In this document: in pieces, positions 45,150 through 57,654 of the stretch
Numbering within the stretch: position 1 is the first letter of the stretch
Layout: every line of letters starts with the position of its first letter
Assembly (NCBI GenBank): GCA_948146395.1
Contig: OX411552.1
Location: 15,112,957 to 15,176,956, forward strand
Reading direction: 5' to 3'
DNA from: Fragum whitleyi
Lineage: Eukaryota; Mollusca; Bivalvia; Cardiida; Cardiidae
Length of the DNA stretch: 64,000 nt
Notes under the pieces: generated by a model
What the model was told of the DNA's origin: nothing
What the model saw: the letters and a program-made list of their open reading frames with translations, nothing else
Database searches by the model: none
Translations under genes and position numbers: made by a program

Positions 45150-46980
45150 ATCTGCGTTCTATATTCACGGATGTGGTGATGTGACAAAGAATTGCCCGTC
45201 GTTAAAATAACAGAAATATTATTGTAAGCGAATTAACAAACATGATAATAATTAAAACAGGTGGTAATATATTATAATGCACATACTTCGTTATTATAAT
45301 CAGTATCATTTGATCAAGAGTAAATAGTGTGTATTGTTCAAGGGTGAAACAAACTAAAAGTCAATGGCCCTTTTTCTGGGATTCCTAATTATTCGGTATC
45401 TTCGACCCCATTTCAGCGGGTTGTTTAAGAGTTGCATGTGAAGGACAGATTTATTTTCTTCGATATACGGCGGGTCGAGATAATGTGTCAATCCGTATTT
45501 ATTCCGACAGACAATGACATGACATACCTACTGATATACAGACCAAAAACTCGGATAATTCCTAGTCTTGATGCGCTGATCACGTGAAACAACAGATTGT
45601 AAATTACGTTACCGGGGAATTTGTCTTTATCTACGTTACCAGATCAATTTTCTTGATCTGTCCTTACAAGAACAACGACATTATGTCGGACCGTAAAATT
45701 ATTATTTTGTGGATATAGCATGGTTTGTTTTATTCTTTCTGAAGAGAAGTTTAAAGCACAATGATTAATTCCAGACGATTAAAGACGCATTTTTACCATG
45801 ACAATCGTTGATCCTTACAAATCTGCCACTCGGTTAGTGGTCACAAAATTTATGGATTATAGCCCCAATTCTATTATTTGACATATGGAAGTATTTCTTA
45901 TGTGAGTAAATTTATCCAGTAGCACCAAGTTGTATTTTGTAACCAAAATGTATTTTTAGCCAACCAGTTTTGTAGCTTTAAATGTACTCGTTGAAACACC
46001 AAACATAACTGGTTGGAAAATATTATCTAGATAGAATTAAACCTATTGTTAAACTCTATACAACTAATCTATTGACCATAAAATCACTTATTTTGAAGTC
46101 CAAAATATGTCTGTTGTATATATTAGCTGTATTCATAAAGTATCCGTTTTATTTGGACAAATCTGGCTATAACGTTTTCGGTAATGTTACATTTCTAGAT
46201 CTAAAATCGCCATCGACTGTTTAAAAAGTATACAGAGTTTTCTATCTTATCATATCGATATTATCTTATACGGATTTTGTAGACACACATCGACACATTT
46301 GTAGTTGGGTTATATATAACTCTGTCCTATTCTTCTTTATATAAGAAGCGCATTTGGGTCGCGTCAACTTTCTAGATTTATTCACCATGGCCAGTTCTTG
46401 CATCATTGTAATATGGGTTACATTCAATTTTTCCATGCTCTTGCTCTCTTTCAGGGCCACATGGTTGATTTGAGTTCTTGTCACGTGATCTAAATCTGTC
46501 TACTCAGACAGGGCGCGTTTAGAAATGATTAAGACTTCGTGCTGATTCTAAACCATTCAGGAAAAGGAGATAAAATCTGGAATCTTGTTTTCTGGGATAT
46601 TTTGTGAAATCTTGATGATGGTTTATCGATTATTGGAAAGATGTCCGAGATTTGTATCATTTTGAAAAGTTCTACCAACATCTGATCATTGACTAGGTAT
46701 CGCGGAAACTCTACTTTTCCTGGTATTCAGTCGATACTTGGTATAAGACGTTTGATTGATTAGCTAGTGTCTCAAAGCTGTGTTGCAACAAAAATGTTGA
46801 ATAGCACCATGGTTTTAACATCGATTGAAACGTGACCAGTCACGCCAAAAGGGATCATCTGGGAGCATCGTGAGTTAAATATTTGAAAAAGAGACTGGTT
46901 CTAGAAGAGGCCAACGAGAAGTCGCATTTCGAAAATTCTTTCACAGGAAGGTAGATTGAATAATTTAGATTCAGAAAATT
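45150..46980. other. Unannotated stretch
   Basis: No exon, RNA or repeat recognised; candidate unique or regulatory DNA. Confidence 0.45.
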
Positions 46981-46987
46981 AGTGAAG

Positions 46988-47059
46988 TGCGTAAAGTTTC
47001 GCCCCTAGTCAGTCTGCGCAATCAGCGCAGAGTGACAAGGCTCGACACTTTACGCACTA
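46988..47059. mobile_element. Hairpin with GTGCGTAAAGTTTCG arms
   Basis: GTGCGTAAAGTTTCGCCCCT faces CTCGACACTTTACGCAC; the inner AGTCTGCGCAATCAGCGCAG is also paired. The end GTGCGTAA recurs at 53585 and 54039. Confidence 0.7.
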
Positions 47060-47430
47060 CCCAGGTAGTCCCTTTTCACGCGACGGGTCACATTAATATT
47101 TTCATTAATATTTCTAAGGAGAATAACGTATTTTTCTAATCATGAAAGTATGAAATGAATCACTTTCATTAAGTTACTTAGATCCACCTCATTTGAAATG
47201 CTTTTCGTTTCTAATTTTATGTGATTTCACCAAGAACATGGCATAAATAGTCTAGACCGCAAAGAATTTACTTCTTTTGAGTAGCTCCCGTGTGAAAAGA
47301 TACATTATATCTACAAATTCTATTCTTTCTTATAGAAATAACCGAAACGAAAATATTGTTACTGAAAACATGTAGAACGTAACTCCATAGATGTCCGAGT
47401 TGACCTGTGCATGAATCAAGGTCTTCTTTT

Positions 47431-47593
47431 TTAAGGTAGTAGACCCGTAATAGTCCCGCAACATTTCGTAACTCATAATCTTTCTCAATGATTACCGAGG
47501 TTTCCTAATGAAATCATTAGGAAATCTCGGTTAAAACTGTTTATGCTTACGGTTTCCGAAACGCTCGTATCTATCATGGGTCCACTACCTTAA
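47431..47593. mobile_element. TTAAGGTAGTGGACC-family MITE
   Basis: Ends TTAAGGTAGTAGACCCGTAA and ATGGGTCCACTACCTTAA; core ACCGAGGTTTCCTAATGA / TCATTAGGAAATCTCGGT. Confidence 0.88.
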
Positions 47594-49050
47594 ATTCTTT
47601 ATAGGCCCTAGCTGTTATTGTCGTTTCGAAATACATCGCCTTCTAATGTTGCTTGTCTTATTAAATAGCTATTTATCTTGGTACAAATTTATGCAATCGG
47701 CTCGTTGTACTTTTGTCACCTTTCGTTATTGTATTCTTTTTAATATATATAGTCAGACCATCTAGTTAAATGCCTTTTGATGATTCATTTAATAAACTTT
47801 AAACATATATAAGAAAAAAATATTTTTCAAACGATTTAGATATTTCGATGACTTGATAGCTAACTTACCAGAATATGAAAAAATCAAAATTATTGAATTG
47901 CCGGCTATCTAACAAGCACGAGAAAATAGAATCCATCAAGTCGAAGACCTATTAGTCCCCACAAGGGTGATTATCAGGAGATATAAGACAGACCGCCAGG
48001 GTTTTTATCTTTTCTCCATTTTGGAATCGATAAAATTGTGATACATATCTCTAAGTTATCTCCCCTCCTCTGCACATAAAAAGGCCTTATCTTTGGGTTG
48101 GGAAAGAATATTGAATACGAGGGTATTATATCGAAAACTACGGCATGGATGCCTTGCTCATTATAGATAGCGATATTTGTCATTTTCTGATACCAGAAAT
48201 TATCCCGCTTGATTTCCAGACAGCGATGTATGGTGGCCAATATGTACCATTTGCGAACCTTTCGGAAATGATTCACTCGACTTGTGTGACCCTAACTTCT
48301 ATTTGTTTCGTATCATTTTACTCTATAATGCCCTCTTTATAAGTACATGTACCCCCGAAGAATTATTTTAATACATAATACCAAAAATACTGTTTTCAAT
48401 TGGCGATTTTCTACAAAAAAATAATATTGACACACACAAATACATGTATAGAATTTATCCGCACAACCCTTCCTTTTGCAATTTAAGGGTATTCGAATGT
48501 CGGACAAACAGCTACTTCGGATAAGGAAAGATCTCAGCGAGTTTTATAAGTTTTACGACAGTTGTCGTTGGTGACATTGACAGACATGGAATAGGTGAAA
48601 CAAGAATAAAATATAGTTTAATGTTTGGTCTCCCCTAATCTACGGGGCTCTCGATTCTTATTATACTAAGGGGGACCTCTTATAATATTTCATGTTCGTA
48701 TTTTTTTCCTTTAGAATTAGACCAACATATAATTCTGTCATCTAGTAATCGGCAAAAAATTACCCGAATCTATTTTGTTTTGTCATGTCAGTACAAATCA
48801 CACGAGGACAAAAATATAAATGTTTTAGGTGTAATCATTTATTGTATATGGAGTATGAAAGCCTTAAGCAGGGTATAGACAGACATCATTTACAACTACT
48901 ATGTAGTCAAACTCTAGCTTTCTTGAAGGAAAAACTACAGTCTAAAAAAAGATTTCAAACGAAAGACCTAAGTCATAGATTTAAATAACAAAAATATCCA
49001 GTATTCTAAGGAACGGGTGATGACATGTTAAGGGGTGGTGTCAATTGTGT
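47594..49050. other. Unannotated stretch
   Basis: Two short ORFs (48145-48342, plus; 48785-48988, plus) have no recognisable motif apart from one CxxC in the second. No splice context supports them. Confidence 0.4.
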
Positions 49051-49052
49051 GG

Positions 49053-49130
49053 TATCCATGGTGAAGAGGTAAAGCGTCGGCCTCTTGACCCTAAGGTCCT
49101 GAGTTCGATTCCCGGGGGCGGCTATCGATC
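49053..49130 (+). repeat. tRNA-like SINE head
   Basis: TGGTGAAGAGGTAAAGCGTC looks like an A-box arm and GAGTTCGATTCCCGGGGGCG a B-box arm. The ends do not pair as an acceptor stem, so this is a SINE head or tRNA relic. Confidence 0.5.
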
Positions 49131-49275
49131 GGTTCTTTCATTGGCCTACACATTCGGCGCGAGCACTGGATAATTTTCCAACAAGCAGAATCGAGAGGGA
49201 TTAATCTAAGTTGTAAGAACTTGTTTCCCAATCGATGTGAAATAATAAGGTTTAAACCACATGTCAAGGGGTTTG

Positions 49276-49424
49276 GGGAAAATACTATTATAACTGCCTA
49301 TATGAGAGAACAGCACAATACCTTTGTGAGAGCCTTTAAATACATGAATATATACACTAACAATAGATTCGAACTGATCTACCGGCACATTATCCTATAG
49401 GCTCTTACAATAGTTTTACGCATA
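49276..49424. repeat. Split hairpin MITE, TAACTGCCTATA arm
   Basis: AAATACTATTATAACTGCCT and AGGCTCTTACAATAGTTTTA are arms of the 60-75 bp hairpin family, separated here by about 100 bases of unrelated sequence. Confidence 0.55.
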
Positions 49425-49746
49425 GTCTTCGTTGTAATATTGCATTTAAAAACACTGATTAGTAAGATAATATATGATTTCCAGCCAGAAAAAAACTGGA
49501 GTCTTCGGAGTGGGGAAAATGTCAGCTAAAAACTATCAGTGGATAAAAGCCTTGATAGCATCGTGACACCAGCTTTAGAACACGAAAATTACTGATGAAG
49601 TTTCTCTGTATTTTTAAAATGTTCCTAGAAAACAAAAGATTATTATGATAAATTGATAATTGTGCTTTGTATCATGGAGATATAAAACATTGATAGCGTA
49701 TGCGTGCTTGGAGAAAATCACGCAACCAACGACCCTTTTTAGGTTG

Positions 49747-49810
49747 TTAAAAGTAGTTTGTGATACATCATTAAAAGTAGTTTGTGATACACCATTAAAA
49801 GTAGTTTGTT
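49747..49810 (+). repeat. 24-bp tandem repeat, 2.6 copies
   Basis: The unit TTAAAAGTAGTTTGTGATAC plus A(C/T)CA is repeated directly; because 24 is a multiple of three it extends an 85-codon ORF artificially. Confidence 0.85.
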
Positions 49811-50655
49811 GTAAATCAATGAGAACTAATGGTCACGGGTTGTTTTTTTTATCATATCTATTATTATTCTTTATTAATACTATTATTATCACTTTTATTA
49901 TTTTTAGATGGCCATAAATGCATGTAGATAAGAAACGAACTACAATTTATTTATTTCTTGAGAAATTCAAGTTTCATACATTTTTGATGATATTATTGTA
50001 TCAAACTGAAAAATTACACCCAAAACAATTTGTATAAAGTCGGACTAAAACATAGCACAAAAAATTTAATCAAGCTCTAGATTCAATGTTACTGTATCCC
50101 TTCCTTCTTGCTTTCTGATAATTTTGTCAATGTTAAAAAACATCTGTCAAAAGCTTGAAACTGTGTTTCTTTTTCGTTATGACATTTAATCCGAACTGAA
50201 ATCGTGTGCCCATATTTGAACTGTAACCATGTCGAAAAAAAAATAATAATAAACAAAATAAAATTCTTCTTCATCAGATTTTTTTAAAATCTAGCATTTA
50301 TACATTATACATTTCTTTAAAACGATATTTAACCTTTTCCGAAAAGTTGTTCGATTAAAAAAATTTTCTGCTTGATTTATTCGCGCCTCGCCTTATTCTG
50401 ATAACGTCCCGATCATGTGCCAATCAAAGCACTCTATTGAAGATTTTCATTTTCAATGGAAAAAACTACTTTGATGTCGCAATCAATGAAATTTATCTTA
50501 GATGCAATATCTATGAAAACGAACAGTGTCGCGCCACACAGAAAATCTGATCATCTCATCCCACAAGCTTGCAGCATTAGACAATCGCGATTTTAACCCG
50601 TTGTCACACTAGTGAGTACGATGAAGCTTAGAGGGACCGATGGCGCTCTTTATTT
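49811..50655. other. Unannotated AT-rich stretch
   Basis: Simple ATT-rich runs near 49860-49905; nothing else recognised. Confidence 0.4.
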
Positions 50656-50659
50656 GTTC

Positions 50660-50800
50660 CTCCATATCGAAATTCTATGCTGTCGGAACTCATTGTAATC
50701 GTCTCATCGAGACGATTCCAATGGATACCAACATCATAGGTACGGTACCAATATTATTGAAAAGATTGATAAACTAAAATTAAACCACTCCATCTATTCC
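50660..50800. mobile_element. Foldback MITE, GTTGGTACTCATTGGAATCG family
   Basis: AACTCATTGTAATCGTCTC / GAGACGATTCCAATGGAT with CTATGCTGTCG / CAACATCATAG outside. Confidence 0.7.
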
Positions 50801-51001
50801 TATTACGGATCCATGGTTCTTAAAGGGGGTTCAGATATAAAAGAAAATGAAGGGTTCGATTTTTTGTTTCACATAATTTAATCTGAATTCCTGCATGAAA
50901 GTCAAATGATTTGGTAACAGAGGGGAATAGTTTGAACTACTCCGAACCCCATCTGGATCCGCCACTGTATGCTTACATGTTATCTACCTGTCAAGTCCGG
51001 C

Positions 51002-51113
51002 GCAGCGTTCATAATGACAAAACTGTTTTCATTTTCAAACTCGTTCACAAAGTACATGTGCAAACTGGGGCATTATTTCTTGTTTTTGAAGGTAGTTTTG
51101 TCATTCTGAATGC
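51002..51113. repeat. Foldback, GCGTTCATAATGACAAAACT arms
   Basis: GCGTTCATAATGACAAAACT faces AGTTTTGTCATTCTGAATGC; related to 24290. It explains much of the 142-codon ORF over this segment. Confidence 0.6.
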
Positions 51114-51539
51114 ATGTCTTTCTTTGAATCCACTCAACTGCCGTGCGATATTAACAAGGACACATTTGCAAGCGCTGATCTGTAAGACTGCATCAGATGC
51201 ACTGTGCATATGCTTGAAACGTCTTTGGCGCCATTTATGTGCATTATCACAACTTTTGACGAGCATCAAAATTTTATCTAGCATCTGTCAAAATATGAAT
51301 AGAGAGATCAATTTTACCTGTCTCTTAGCGAAAATTTAACTATTATTCCGCATATACTCATATTTGTTTTAGATTTAAAAGCATCATTCTTTATTGTTGG
51401 ATTAGTGTTCGATATGTAAAAACAGGATTCAAACAGTACATGTAGTTACAATTTGACCTTTTAGCGCCTTTATATACATATTTAGTTGCACTATTTCTTG
51501 AATGAGGTCGAATGGAATTAACGCCTTTTAAACATTTTT

Positions 51540-51640
51540 TTCAATCATATTACGGCAACTGGAGCACCTAACAACTGATTTCTAGTAATCCTCACCTCAT
51601 ACTGCCATTTTCCCTTTCATAGCCTGCAGGTGCTCTCCCA
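51540..51640 (-). repeat. SINE fragment
   Basis: CATATTACGGCAACTGGAGC and TCATACTGCCATTTTCCCTTTC correspond to the body of the common SINE; head missing. Confidence 0.5.
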
Positions 51641-51645
51641 CTTAG

Positions 51646-51858
51646 ATTTGAGCCTGTGCGTGACATTGCCAACAATTTCACATGTGGGTGAATGTGAGCA
51701 TTAAAATTCATTTTAGGCTGTGAACAGCATCTTTAGGTCCTTGTCTATCTATTTAGCATGTAGTGAAGACTGTGATCGGACTGTGCGGCTGCTCATGCTG
51801 ATCTGAGTCCTAACGTTGCGCCCCTGTGAACTGTTTGAAATGTCGAACATAGGCTCAT
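51646..51858. mobile_element. MITE, GAGCCTGTGCGTGACATT family
   Basis: Left end TTTGAGCCTGTGCGTGACAT and right end ATGTCGAACATAGGCTCATT; core GACTGTGCGGCTGCTCATGC degraded. Confidence 0.7.
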
Positions 51859-51879
51859 TTACGATTATCCGTATATAAG

Positions 51880-51955
51880 TTTTGGAAAAATACCGGGTAT
51901 CGAACCCATGATTGAATATTGGAAGTATGATGTGCTGCTAACTGAGTTGTGATTC
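51880..51955 (-). repeat. tRNA-like relic
   Basis: Plus-strand CCGGGTATCGAACCCATGAT contains an inverted B box, and GTGCTGCTAACTGAGTTGTG an inverted A-box-like arm. No acceptor pairing. Confidence 0.4.
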
Positions 51956-52299
51956 CAACAGCGACTGTGTAGTTTTGTACTGGCAACTCAAGAACCCCAG
52001 GGATTTAATCGCTTAATCTTTGCTTAAGTATTACGAAGTTCATAATATGCTCAACTTCGAAGTGGTATAAAGTTGATTTCGTTTAATTATTTCGCAAAAT
52101 ATGGAAAAGGGTTTCAAAAAAGCCAGTATTCTATCTTGTTTTACTATCTATTGAAATATGGCTGCTATCGGCTTCATCTTATTTGCCGTAATGTCACAAA
52201 GCGAATGTAGTTTTCATTTGTCATAAGAAAATGAGTGTCATTAGACATTCAAATGGTGTTCACAACATATATATTTCAGCTATATCCAGAGCTTTGTCA

Positions 52300-52350
52300 G
52301 ACAGTATAGACTATGATCATCCTGCACAGACGTGCAGTCTGATCTTAGCA
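52300..52350. repeat. Core fragment of the CCCTTGTCATGC MITE
   Basis: ACTATGATCATCCTGCACAG and ACGTGCAGTCTGATCTTAGC match the hallmark core. Confidence 0.45.
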
Positions 52351-52534
52351 CTAACTTCCAAATTAATCTCAATTCACGAAGGAAAAAACTTGAGACGGAC
52401 TGGTTAAAATGTTCCAAAAGAATTGGCAATTTTTGGGACCAAAATCTAAATTCAGCAGGTTATGAGCTAGAATTTCAAAACGAGAAACGGTTTTAGAAAA
52501 CAGGTCGTAATTCAGTCTTATTTGATATCTATCA

Positions 52535-52665
52535 ACAAACCCTGTGTTGTTGGTACTCATTCTAATTACCGAGACAAGACAATGCAAACGAATACTCAAA
52601 ACTCACAGGTTTTGTCTTATTAAAAAATTGACCCGAAATAGCCATCTATTTAGCTCTTTACGGTG
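52535..52665. repeat. Diverged foldback MITE, AACCCTGTGTTGTTGGTACT
   Basis: The left arm is intact (AAACCCTGTGTTGTTGGTAC TCATT), the right arm diverged (GAATACTCAAAACTCACAGG). Confidence 0.6.
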
Positions 52666-52999
52666 ACCAAATCGGTACTCTTTGACTTATAAATCGTATT
52701 TTGGCGGTATTTCAACAATTTTGGCTTTAAATTATTTACTCTATGTAGAAATGCCGTGCTGTCAGCTAAAAATGCTTTCGTTGATGAACAATGGAATTAT
52801 CGCAACTACAGCCAGGTACTATAAGTACATCAGATGTATTCGCGTCACATCCTTCTCACTTTTAAATGTTAGTTATTGATAATATCTATGTAATATATCG
52901 TAAAACATAAAGAGACATCCTCATATTGTAATCAAATGTGGCCAGAAGCGCTTTCTTTTTGTGAGTTGATGTATGAAAACTGAAAAAAACTAATAACAG

Positions 53000-53440
53000 T
53001 TAAAAACATCCTAAAATTCACAATCATTCCGTTCGAAATCATTCAAGATCATTCACTCAGCGCTTCATTCATCAATTCATTCCAAACACTCACTCAAATC
53101 GACAAAAAAAAAAAAAAAAAAAAAAAAAAAAACACCGCTCCAAAATCATTACAAAACAATTCGAAATCGTTCAAGAGATTCAACATTTAATTCGAATCGA
53201 TTAAATTGTTCTACGACATTTTGGCTGGTGTGGATATTAGAGTGTATGATTGTTCCACGAAGACACACAAGCAAAAAATTATGTATATTTTATAAAAGTG
53301 AGATAATGAATATCGATTCTTATATTCACCCCGAACAAAATTAGCGTTATTGGATAATTCCCCTTTAATTTCACTCAAAAACTCACACCACACACTCATT
53401 TAGTTTCATTCCAAAATCATCCACCTTGTCAATTTCACGA
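53000..53440 (+). repeat. ATTC-rich 400-bp dispersed repeat, copy 2
   Basis: CACAATCATTCCGTTCGAAA, TCACTCAGCGCTTCATTCAT, CCAAACACTCACTCAAATCG, a 29-A run at 53104-53132, ATTAGCGTTATTGGATAATT and TTGTCAATTTCACGATGTTT follow in the order seen at 44150. Confidence 0.75.
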
Positions 53441-53581
53441 TGTTTCTAATTGTAACATGGTAAAATAACTGTCACAACGTTTCTCATTTTAAACATATTA
53501 TAACCGTTTTGGTTTTCAAGAGAGGACAAGTCTACGTCTATCACATTTGTGAACCTTCGGGTGAAAAGAGATCATCTGGGT

Positions 53582-53764
53582 AGTGCGTAACGTGTCGACC
53601 CTGCCCTGTGTTCAGGATGACTAAACGGTGCAAACAGTTTTCCAATTATACCGCGTTTTGCACGTGCAATTGAATGCAAAGCGGGGTATAATTGACAATC
53701 CGTTTGCACAGCTTGGTATTCCTGAACGCCGGGCTGGTCAACCTGGTGGATTGGACAGGCTGAC
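53582..53764. mobile_element. Foldback MITE, GTTCAGGATGACTAAAC arms
   Basis: Outer CCCTGTGTTCAGGATGAC pairs partly with GTATTCCTGAACGCCGGG. The inner AATTATACCGCGTTTTGCA / TGCAAAGCGGGGTATAATT stem is nearly perfect. Its 5' end GTGCGTAACGTGTCG resembles the hairpin at 46988. Confidence 0.75.
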
Positions 53765-54179
53765 TTTTGTCGAAACCTTTTGTACTTGACTTGATTCCTG
53801 TATCTAGAATGATAATTTACCATTGAGTTTCTATATTTGCAGCACATGACATTGATATCTTTTGGAACCAATATCTCTGTAAAAAATAAATCTATTTCAC
53901 GCAGTTCAAAGATGTTCCTATTTCGTGAGACGGGTCACATTTGATTAAAACGAATTCTGTGATTTTTTTGTTCTTAATTATATCCAACCAACAAGATTTT
54001 GAACTGATAAAGATAGCCGATTGGGAAACGTTGGATAGTGCGTAAACTTTGTTCTCCATTTTTAGATATACCTAAAAGCAAAGGCCGCGAATAGATCTTT
54101 TGCAAAATCCGTAGAACTAAAAGACATTCTTTTCGCTTCGGAACATGAGCTGAACATAAAAGAGTTACAGTTGTACAAT

Positions 54180-54255
54180 TTATAGTGAGGCGTCAAAGAT
54201 CAATTTTACATTGAAAATGATAGGCAATAACGGTTTCTCGATACTCACATAAACT
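54180..54255 (+). repeat. GATCAAAGATCAATTCTACA repeat, copy 2
   Basis: CAAAGATCAATTTTACATTG and GATAGGCAATAACGGTTTCT match 27461. Confidence 0.65.
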
Positions 54256-54839
54256 TGCGGAACTATACTTCTTAAGCCCTTTAATTCACACCAAATTTAC
54301 AGTTTTGTCATATTTGATTTGATCAAGATACAATTAATCGATCAACAGATATCATTAAAGACAATGCCTACTCGTTTAACATACGTTTAATGATTTGACG
54401 AAGTCATACGTAACAGAATAACACAGTGTGACTAGTTACCCAAGTCTATCGCTGATCTAAGGCCTGTTTCTTCGTGATAAGAGGGTCCCTGATTATTTTC
54501 GAGATACCCTCACACTATAAGTCCAACCTGTGTTTTATCACTGTAAGTGATCGGAATTCCAATTGAAGACTGTCTGTTCGAAGATCTTTTAAAGGTAAAT
54601 TTCGTAATAAACACAATAGAAGTAAGTGAGTGTGAACGAAGCTTGTCATTATCGAAATTAGGCCGGGACATTTGGAAAGGAGCTACCAAAATGGTAAATG
54701 GGAATTTTTATAGACATAGACATATTCTTTATTGACACAAACTCACAGTCAGTTTCAGGTCAAAAACACGTTTTCCTTGACCTTACGTTCCGGTTTCGAA
54801 CATGATACATGTGCATTTAATAGACAAGCGACTTTAGGT

Positions 54840-54915
54840 GAGTGATCAAAGATCAATTCTATTATGAAAAATGATAGGAAATAACGGTTTCTTGATCCCC
54901 ACTCTGCTTGCGAAT
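54840..54915 (+). repeat. GATCAAAGATCAATTCTACA repeat, copy 3
   Basis: GAGTGATCAAAGATCAATTC and GATAGGAAATAACGGTTTCT match 27461 and 54180. Confidence 0.65.
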
Positions 54916-54924
54916 CTATACAGA

Positions 54925-55330
54925 GCAACAGAAATAGGGGGCATTTTGGACTCTAGATAATAGGTTTTTTCAATAATGCTTGCATAAACTCTATGTTGTT
55001 GACACATGATGCATGAGATTCCACTGAGCTTCAGATAGAGGGGGAATTTTGGACTTTAGATAAAAGTTTTTCAATAATACTTGCATGAACCCTCTGTTGT
55101 TCCTACATAATACACGAACATTTACAAAGCTTCAGATAGAGGGTGTATTTTTGTCTTCAGATGCAAGTTTTCAAAAATACTAACATAGATTCAATGTTGT
55201 TGTTTTTTTCATTGGAATCGTGTCACCGAGACGATATAATTGAGTACCCACAGCATAGAATTTTTTGACAAATAATGATTTTAGACTATCTTTACTCCCT
55301 CTTATCTGTACTTCAGCATTTTTAAAAATC
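54925..55330. repeat. Three tandem left arms plus one right arm of the foldback MITE
   Basis: Units of about 105-110 bp repeat AGATAGAGGG-, TTTTGGACTTTAGATAA-, TTTTCAATAATACTTGCA- and CTCTGTTGTT-like blocks three times (near 54930, 55030 and 55130). The third unit enters the CATTGGAATCGTGTCACCGA hairpin and a single right arm, CCCTCTTATCTGTACTTCAG. A normal family member has one arm each side. Confidence 0.7.
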
Positions 55331-55526
55331 TTTCAACTGAGCAAATATATATATAATCATCAACGTGAATAACAATTCCACATTTATCTGCAACGTTTAC
55401 CTAAAGATTGATCTCGAATACGTACCTTTATGAATTTTTATAATATGACCGACGTCGCGGGAGTAAAATAAACCCGTTGAATATTTTTGATATTACTTGG
55501 GTGTTATTACACTAGTGGAATAACTA

Positions 55527-56302
55527 TTAAGGTAGCAATGGACACATGGCGTCATTTTTTTCCGTCCAATGAATTTTTTTCTTGGTCACATATGTTGTAG
55601 ATTAACATTGTGTAGTCATTATATCAAAATTTGAAGGTACCTTTCCACGCTCGTTTTCATGCTAGAGTTATCTGCCCTTGAGTAATATATGCCATTTTTC
55701 AGTAAAACGGTTATATTCATTTTAGGTCTAGTATAAACCCTGTATTAAGTTATAGCTATAAAACAAATACATTTTGATAGACCTTATACATGTACACATT
55801 GGCTATTGACAAGAAAATTTCTCTTTGATCAATTGCATTTGCACAATTTGCTTTCAAAAGTTAAAAATGCACTAATTTTTGTAATTTTACTAGGTAAAAA
55901 TGCCACGAAAACCTATTTTTTGAAGAAATTACCCAATGAATTTTTCTTATTTTCTGATATGTTTATAATTCATATCTTTCCTTTTAATTGGTAAAAAATT
56001 CAGCATACCTTTCCATGCAAATAAGAAAGTTTTTCGTTATTTTTCAGTGTTCCCCCCTAATCGAATGACGGTTTTAACGCATTTTTATTGTTAAATTTAA
56101 TGATCTAGTCATTCAATTGATATTAAATGTTGAAAAGAAGCTAAATTATGAAGTTTTGCCATCATTATTCTACGTTATTTCCATAAGTAGAATCTTACGA
56201 AAACCGGTCTTTTTAAACAACGCGCAAAAAGAGCCGTAAAATAAACGAAAACCCACTTCCGGTTTATAGAGTCGGGAGGCAGCTGTCCATTGCCACCTTA
56301 AA
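55527..56302. mobile_element. 775-bp inverted-repeat element, TTAAGGTAGCAATGGACA ends
   Basis: TTAAGGTAGCAATGGACA is inverted at the right as TGTCCATTGCCACCTTAA. The interior is AT-rich without a transposase ORF. The shared TTAAGGTA tip links it to the elements at 11514 and 16503. Confidence 0.8.
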
Positions 56303-56454
56303 TGACGTCATAATGTATATATTGTGACGTCAGTTTTAGACGGCGTTATAACGGTTTCGCGGAAAATTGAAATGTCGAATTTTAAGAATTTTGACGATTT
56401 TTCGCGAAAATTTGGGTCATATTATAAATAGAATATCAAATTTGTGTTCATAAA

Positions 56455-56545
56455 ATACCGAATTTATTAAACTCGTCATCTAAAACAGATAAAAACTCGG
56501 CACAGCCTCGTTTCTATCTGTTTATAAATGACTCGTATAATAAAT
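56455..56545. repeat. Foldback, AATTTATTAAACTCGTCATC arms
   Basis: AATTTATTAAACTCGTCATC with AAACAGATAAAAAC faces GTTTCTATCTGTTTATAAAT and GACTCGTATAATAAATT, around CTCGGCACAGCC. Unclassified. Confidence 0.6.
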
Positions 56546-57654
56546 TGGGTATTAAATGACCACTTATTCAATATCCTCTATATAACAAATTTTAAGAATA
56601 TGACCAAGCTTATGAATTTATAACAAATTATAAGAATATTAATAAGCTTTGAAGAATATCCGTCCCAGAAAAGAGGATATTTATTCATAATTTAATGAGA
56701 ACATTATCTCTTTTTGTCATCTGATATTTAACACTAGTAAGGTCTGCTAGTTTTCTTTGCTTGACCTTTAGCTTCTAAAGCACCGAATACCTTGCTGCTT
56801 GTATGAGAAAAATGGGGGAAACATTACTTAAACGGGAAACAAACGAATTACGGACCTCCATTTTTTGGTCAATCTAGTTGAAGTTTCTATTGAAAAACGA
56901 ATTCAAAGAGTGTGTACACTTCTGTGCTTCTTCATGCATTTCCAAACGCTAGGAAAACATTGAAAATTATCAAAGGTGGGGGATATGAGCCTTAAATGAG
57001 ATCCTTTTACTTATTTTTATCAGTTTAAGATTTTCAATAAATCAGTTAATATCGTTTTGTTTTAGAGTTCGATTGTAACAAAGGACTTGATCTTATGTAG
57101 TCTGAGCACCGAATACAGATGCATGCACGACCTAAAGTCACTTGTCAAACACCGTTTACCATAGACGTAGCTATAGAAGCGGTTAAATATGAGCATTTCA
57201 TAATGAATACAATGTAATGAATACGGATATTCAAAGACCTTCAATTATCCTTTGCGCTCAAGTTTTACAGTTATTCGAAAACCGAGACCGACGATTTATG
57301 TTCCTGTTTGTAATTCGAATATCGTAATCACATCTTGCATTGGCTTCATCCACGATACTTTGGTAACATACTTACGAAATCTGCATTTAGAAAAGTATAT
57401 ATATGGTATTCGCTGAATGGAGAAGGAATAAGTTGTCATTCATTAGCCATATCGAATTCTTCTTATCTTAGATCGGGGCCTCCGATAAAGTTTGAGGATC
57501 ACCAAATATCCCCCACCAGCACGTTCGTTTGTTCCTTGATAAGTTTGCCCTAATCATATATATTTTTTATTATGTTTGTAAATTCGTCAAAAAATTTTTG
57601 GTAAAAGCAGATTTTTTGTTTTTAAGTCCTTTCATCCGAAATTCAATTTAGTTA

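Noticed and set aside
48785..48988. 67-codon ORF with a CxxC motif, possible zinc finger
   Set aside because: Only one clear CxxC and no second ligand pair with finger spacing; no splice sites or neighbours.
49053..49130. Possible tRNA gene
   Set aside because: A and B boxes only; 5' and 3' ends do not pair.
50911..51339. 142-codon ORF, plus strand
   Set aside because: It overlaps a foldback repeat, has no recognisable domain, and the opposite strand is open over the same stretch.
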